Shown here: positions 6,089 through 8,928 of the stretch, piece after piece
Numbering within the stretch: position 1 is the first letter of the stretch
Layout of the letters: each line of letters starts with the position of its first letter
Assembly: GCA_030840885.1 (NCBI GenBank)
Contig: JAVEDQ010000480.1
Location: 1-8,928 of the forward strand
DNA: 8,928 nucleotides
DNA from: Frankiaceae bacterium
Lineage (GTDB): Bacteria; Actinomycetota; Actinomycetes; Frankiales; Frankiaceae
Direction of reading: 5' to 3'
Notes under the pieces: generated by a model
Databases searched by the model: none
What the model was told of the DNA's origin: nothing
The model's input: the letters and a program-made list of their open reading frames with translations, nothing else
Position numbers and translations under genes: made by a program

Positions 6089-6711
6089 GCCCACCCCTTC
6101 AGCTGCTCGAGGAGCTGCTGGCGCGCCCGGGAGATACGTCCCCGCACGGTGCTGGTCGAGATGCCCAACACGTCGGCGGTCTCGTCATAGCTGAGACCCT
6201 CGAACTGAGACAACACCAGCGCGGCCCGTAAGTCATCCGGCAGTGCCGATATTGCCGCGGTCAACGCTTGTCGGCGTTGGGTGGTTTCCAGGGCCTGCTC
6301 GGGGCCGGGATGTGCGTCGGGTCGGCCCTCGTCGAGTTCGGCAGTTGAGCGGTATCGCCGGCGGTGCTCCAGGCAGCGGTTGACGGTGATGCGATAGAGC
6401 CAGGTCGTGACGGTGCTCTCGGCGCGGAACCGGGGCAGTCCCTTCCAGGCGTCGAGGAACGCCTGCTGGGCGACGTCTTCGGCGTCGGACCGGTTTCCGA
6501 GCATGCGCAGCGCGAGGCGGAACACCCGCAACCGGTGTCGGCGCACAAGCAGCTCGAAGGCGTCGAGGTAGCCGTACTGCGCACGGCGCAGCAATGTCGC
6601 GTCGTCCAGCCCCGCGTCCATAGCCGAATCAAACACGCTGCCGTCGGGCACGCCGTCGCCCCCTCCCAACTCCGCGAACGTCCGCACGGGACGATCCGGA
6701 GCTGACTGCAT
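6085..6711 (-). CDS. ECF-family RNA polymerase sigma factor
   Basis: 208 residues from ATG 6711. Sigma region 2 covers ~38-121: LLRRAQYGYLDAFELLVRRH (40-59), the NRSDAEDVAQQAFLDAWKGL core-binding stretch (73-92) and STVTTWLYRITVNRCLEHRRR (99-119), which contacts the -10 element. Region 4 covers ~145-205 with the helix-turn-helix GLSYDETADVLGISTSTVRGRISRARQQL (172-200), which reads the -35. Region 3 is absent, as is usual for ECF sigmas. ATG 6711 has little Shine-Dalgarno. An in-frame GTG at 6651 (codon 21) has GGGAGGGG at ~9 nt and would remove a non-conserved N terminus, giving 188 residues, so it is a strong alternative. Its TGA overlaps the downstream zinc-finger/Asp23 gene (ATGA), the usual sigma/anti-sigma arrangement. 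No autoregulatory ECF promoter was recognised upstream. Confidence 0.93.
   Translation of the reverse strand: MQSAPDRPVRTFAELGGGDGVPDGSVFDSAMDAGLDDATLLRRAQYGYLDAFELLVRRHRLRVFRLALRMLGNRSDAEDVAQQAFLDAWKGLPRFRAESTVTTWLYRITVNRCLEHRRRYRSTAELDEGRPDAHPGPEQALETTQRRQALTAAISALPDDLRAALVLSQFEGLSYDETADVLGISTSTVRGRISRARQQLLEQLKGWA
6659..6666 (-). promoter_or_regulatory. Shine-Dalgarno-like sequence favouring an internal sigma start
   Basis: On the minus strand GGGAGGGG lies about 8 nt before GTG 6651-6649, which is in frame with the sigma gene at codon 21. The ATG at 6711 has no comparable site. This suggests that the sigma protein may start with the segment MPDGSVFDSAMDAG. Confidence 0.4.
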
Positions 6712-6796
6712 CTAACTCTTGTGCAGGGCAGCTGCCTAAGCGTGCGCAGGACGGGTGGACGGGCACCGCTAGAGCTTCATCAACGAGCTTGCTGGC
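6712..6796. promoter_or_regulatory. 85-bp gap between the MFS and sigma genes, with a short palindrome
   Basis: The gap holds a perfect 10-bp palindrome GGCAGCTGCC at 6727-6736, 15 nt upstream of the sigma ATG, and a direct repeat of GAGCTT (6772-6777 and 6785-6790). Neither has a T-tract, so I do not call a terminator. The palindrome could be an operator or a weak hairpin near the sigma start. No recognisable -35/-10 pair was found, so the sigma pair may be transcribed from here or by readthrough from the MFS gene. Confidence 0.25.
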
Positions 6797-8119
6797 TCAG
6801 GAGCGGGTAGCACGAACCGATGCCCGCCGCGTCTCCGGCGCGAACAACGACATGACGAACGCGAAGCCGAGAACCCCGGCCGTCACGCCGAAGGCCCAGC
6901 CGTAGCCGTTCGCATCGGCCAGATGGCCGGCGACGAGCGGGCCGAGCACCGACCCCGCATCTCCGGTCATCTGGAAGGCGGCGACCACCGTGCCGCCGCG
7001 ACCTGGCTTCGGGGGAGCCGGCTCGTCAGCAGCGGTCTGCGGGGGAGCAGGCACGGGCTCCTCGGGGACCGAGCCGGCCGCGGGTAGCGACGTCACGGTG
7101 TCCCCGACGATGGCGCCCGGCGCGACGTGCAGCAGGCCCGAGCCGAGCCCCAGCACGGTCAGGGCCACGAGGTAGAGCCCGAGCGACGACGAGAGCGCCA
7201 GCAGCGTCATCCCGACCGTCGACGAGGCAGCCCCGGCCATGAGGACGGGTCGTCGGCCGACGCGGTCGGCGAAGCGCCCGGCGGGGATCAGCACGATTGC
7301 GTTCAGCGCCGCGACCAGGCCGAAGCCGATGCCGACCCACGAGCGGCTCAGTCCGAGACCGCCGTTGAACGACGCGTCGGTGACGAACAACGGGACGAGT
7401 GCGGCTCGGACACCCAGCACCGACCAGCTGTCCGCGAACTGTGCGGAGAGCGCCGCCCGGTAGGCCGGTGAGCGAACAGCCGAGCCGAGGGAGGCAGCCG
7501 ATCCGCCACCCTTCGTCGCGGCGGCCCCGGCCGCCTTGGGCAGCAGGAAGAGCCCGATGCTGCCCGCCACGGCCAAGGTGGCGGCGTAGAAGAAGAACGG
7601 CGCCCGGATGCTGACCTCGGAGAGCAGACCGCCCAGTGCAGGGCCGGCGATGCCGCCGACGAGGAAACCGCCGGTGAACAGCCCCGTCGACTGCCCCCGC
7701 TGATCACTGGGAGCCGAGCGCAGCAGCAGGCTGTAGGCGCTGACGGTGAACATCGCCGAGCCGATGCCGCCGACCCCGCGCAGCACCAGCAGCTGGTCGT
7801 AGGACTGGGCGAGCCCCGCCAGCGCCGAACTGACGGCGACCACCGCGATGCCGAAGGCCAGCACGCGCCGCTCACCGAGCCGGTCGACGATCCGCCCGGC
7901 TCCGAAGGCGGAGACAAACCGCATCGCCGCGAAAACCGAGACCACGGCCGCGGCAGCCGTCCGGCCGACCCCGAACTCGCGGGCGAACACAGGTATGACA
8001 GGGGCGACCACACCGAAGCCGATAGCCACGGCGAAAGCCACCCCGGAAAGCACCGGAACCTCGCGGGGGAGCCCGGCGAACGGGTTCGCGAGACGCCGTT
8101 GGCCGGCCGGAGTGCTCAC
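6797..8119 (-). CDS. Major facilitator superfamily transporter (DHA1-like drug efflux type)
   Basis: 440 residues with about 12 hydrophobic segments in two halves, typical of MFS secondary transporters in the cytoplasmic membrane. The signature motif A occurs twice: GRIVDRLGERR (75-85) between helices 2 and 3, and GRFADRVGRRP (281-291) between helices 8 and 9. GGIAGPALGG (155-164) in helix 5 matches antiporter motif C, which favours proton-coupled efflux. The substrate cannot be told. A Pro/Ala/Glu-rich insert (~345-374) lies in the loop between helices 10 and 11 and is longer than usual for the family. The start is GTG 8119, with GTGAGG close upstream at a short spacing. The opening MSTPAGQRR precedes the first helix by ~20 residues, as expected. 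It is followed 85 bp later by the sigma gene on the same strand. A functional link is not evident. Confidence 0.92.
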   Translation of the reverse strand: MSTPAGQRRLANPFAGLPREVPVLSGVAFAVAIGFGVVAPVIPVFAREFGVGRTAAAAVVSVFAAMRFVSAFGAGRIVDRLGERRVLAFGIAVVAVSSALAGLAQSYDQLLVLRGVGGIGSAMFTVSAYSLLLRSAPSDQRGQSTGLFTGGFLVGGIAGPALGGLLSEVSIRAPFFFYAATLAVAGSIGLFLLPKAAGAAATKGGGSAASLGSAVRSPAYRAALSAQFADSWSVLGVRAALVPLFVTDASFNGGLGLSRSWVGIGFGLVAALNAIVLIPAGRFADRVGRRPVLMAGAASSTVGMTLLALSSSLGLYLVALTVLGLGSGLLHVAPGAIVGDTVTSLPAAGSVPEEPVPAPPQTAADEPAPPKPGRGGTVVAAFQMTGDAGSVLGPLVAGHLADANGYGWAFGVTAGVLGFAFVMSLFAPETRRASVRATRS

Positions 8120-8264
8120 GACCTCACGGTAGTGGCGGCTTCAGTGCTGGACGGCTCGTGGGCCCAGACCGCCGATCATCAGCTCGATCTGTCGATGCGC
8201 CAGCTCCTGCAGTCGCTGGCCGCTACCGTTCACCGTCGACGCTTACGAGCTCCGATGGATCGTC
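8120..8264. other. 145-bp gap between the distal phosphatase and MFS genes
   Basis: The gap lies between two minus-strand genes. On that strand it contains a 30-codon ORF, annotated separately. No intrinsic terminator with a T-tract, and no clear -35/-10 pair, was found. The promoter of the MFS gene, if it has its own, must lie here. Confidence 0.4.
8141..8233 (-). CDS. Possible 30-residue small ORF upstream of the MFS gene
   Basis: GTG 8233 to TGA 8141-8143. The product begins MNGSGQRLQELAHRQIELMI, contains a plausible amphipathic helix (RLQELAHRQIELMIGGL) and ends GLGPRAVQH. An in-frame TAA lies four codons upstream, so it is not an extension of the phosphatase. No Shine-Dalgarno is visible. 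It may be a decayed gene end, a short leader peptide of the MFS gene, or chance in G+C-rich DNA. Confidence 0.2.
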   Translation of the reverse strand: MNGSGQRLQELAHRQIELMIGGLGPRAVQH

Positions 8265-8928
8265 TCACCGCACGCGTCGCATCACCAGTAGGGCGGTGTC
8301 GTCGTCCACCGTGCCCTCGGCGAGGCGGACGAGCAACGAATCGCACAAGGGCTCGAGGTCCTGCCCGCCTGCCAGAGCCGCCTCGGCCAGCCGCCGCAGC
8401 CCACTGTCGAGGTCGTCGTCGCGTCGTTCGATCAGGCCGTCGGTCACCAGGACGATGAGCGCGTCGGACGGCAGGGTGATCGACTGGACGGCGGGCGGAT
8501 GTTCCGCTACGCCGAGGAGCACGCCCGTCCCCTCGAGAAACGACGCCTCACCGCCACTGATCAGTAGCGGCGGCAGATGTCCCGCGTTGGCGTACGTGAG
8601 CGTGGAGAGGTCCGGGGAGACACTGAGCAGGCAGGCCGTGGCCGTCTCCTCCGGATGGCCCCGCATGAGCAGGTCGTTCAGCCGTTGCAGCACGACGTCG
8701 GGCTGGTGGCCCTCCATGGCGTAGGCCCGTAACGAATACCGCAGCTCGGCCATGGTGGTGGCGGCGTGCAACGAATGGCCCTGGACGTCACCGATGGCGA
8801 TCAGGACCCAACCGTTCGGCAGCACGAAGGCGTCGTAGAAGTCGCCTCCGACCGAGGCGAGTTCGCTGGAGGCGTTGTACCGAGCGGCGAAGGCCAGCCC
8901 GGGGACCGTCGGCAGGCGCTCGGGAAGC
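8265..8928 (-). CDS. SpoIIE/RsbU-type serine phosphatase (catalytic C-terminal part, 5' end outside the window)
   Basis: The frame stays open to the window end, so the GTG at 8825 is internal. 220 residues are visible, beginning LPERLPTVPG. Numbered from that Leu: GGDFYD (28-32, Asp29), GDVQGH (46-51, Asp47), AGHLPPLL (115-122), TDGLIERR (162-169, Asp163) and DDDTALL (208-214). These are the metal-binding positions of the PPM/SpoIIE fold. It closely parallels the phosphatase at 4075-5202: both share SLRAYAMEGHQP-like, AGHLPPLL and DGLIERR segments, and 16 identical bases encode the conserved ALLVM end. Proteins of this type dephosphorylate STAS anti-anti-sigma factors and usually carry N-terminal sensor domains, which would lie beyond the window. 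Stop TGA at 8265-8267; the MFS gene starts 145 bp further on. Confidence 0.92.
   Translation of the reverse strand, partial: LPERLPTVPGLAFAARYNASSELASVGGDFYDAFVLPNGWVLIAIGDVQGHSLHAATTMAELRYSLRAYAMEGHQPDVVLQRLNDLLMRGHPEETATACLLSVSPDLSTLTYANAGHLPPLLISGGEASFLEGTGVLLGVAEHPPAVQSITLPSDALIVLVTDGLIERRDDDLDSGLRRLAEAALAGGQDLEPLCDSLLVRLAEGTVDDDTALLVMRRVR

Noticed and set aside
4168..8295. 16-bp identical sequence CATCACCAGTAGGGCG at 4168-4183 and 8280-8295
   Set aside because: Both copies encode the conserved ALLVM end of the paralogous phosphatases in the same frame, so this is protein-level paralogy rather than a mobile or attachment repeat.
1..8928. Search for CRISPR arrays, tRNA/rRNA genes, insertion sequences and riboswitches
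   Set aside because: No regularly spaced repeats, transposase motifs, terminal inverted repeats, tRNA-like cloverleaf or known aptamer core was recognised by eye on either strand.

Overview
The window is about 70% G+C, uses GTG as well as ATG starts, and packs its genes with 4-bp overlaps. Together with the gene families present, this points to a high-G+C actinobacterium capable of aerobic carbon monoxide oxidation. Genus-level placement is not possible from this sequence alone.

Plus strand, positions 1-4161, is the 3' part of a carbon monoxide dehydrogenase (cox) operon. It starts inside coxL (form I Mo-Cu CODH large subunit). A 60-bp gap leads to an XdhC/CoxF-type molybdenum-cofactor chaperone carrying an extra C-terminal YHS metal-binding domain. 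A MoxR-type AAA+ ATPase (CoxD) and a von Willebrand A protein (CoxE) follow, joined by two GTGA stop/start overlaps. The three downstream genes are the set expected to mature the [CuSMo] active site of CoxL.

Minus strand, positions 4075-8928, is a regulatory and transport block. Read in its direction of transcription it contains: the C-terminal catalytic part of a SpoIIE/RsbU-type serine phosphatase (cut by the window end); a GTG-started 12-helix MFS transporter; an ECF sigma factor; a zinc-finger (ZAS-like)/Asp23 fusion protein overlapping the sigma stop by ATGA, probably its anti-sigma factor; a roughly 200-300 bp leader region with a possible 41-residue ORF; and a second, full-length SpoIIE-type phosphatase whose tail overlaps coxE tail-to-tail by 87 bp.

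The left half therefore makes and activates CO dehydrogenase, and the right half looks like stress or envelope signalling: an ECF sigma/anti-sigma pair between two phosphatases of the partner-switching type. No histidine-kinase-like anti-sigma or STAS anti-anti-sigma partner is visible here. The most notable points are the XdhC-YHS fusion in a pathway that must insert copper, the zinc-finger/Asp23 fusion paired with the sigma factor, and the unclear 5' end of the complete phosphatase gene. No tRNA, rRNA, CRISPR, insertion sequence or convincing intrinsic terminator was seen.
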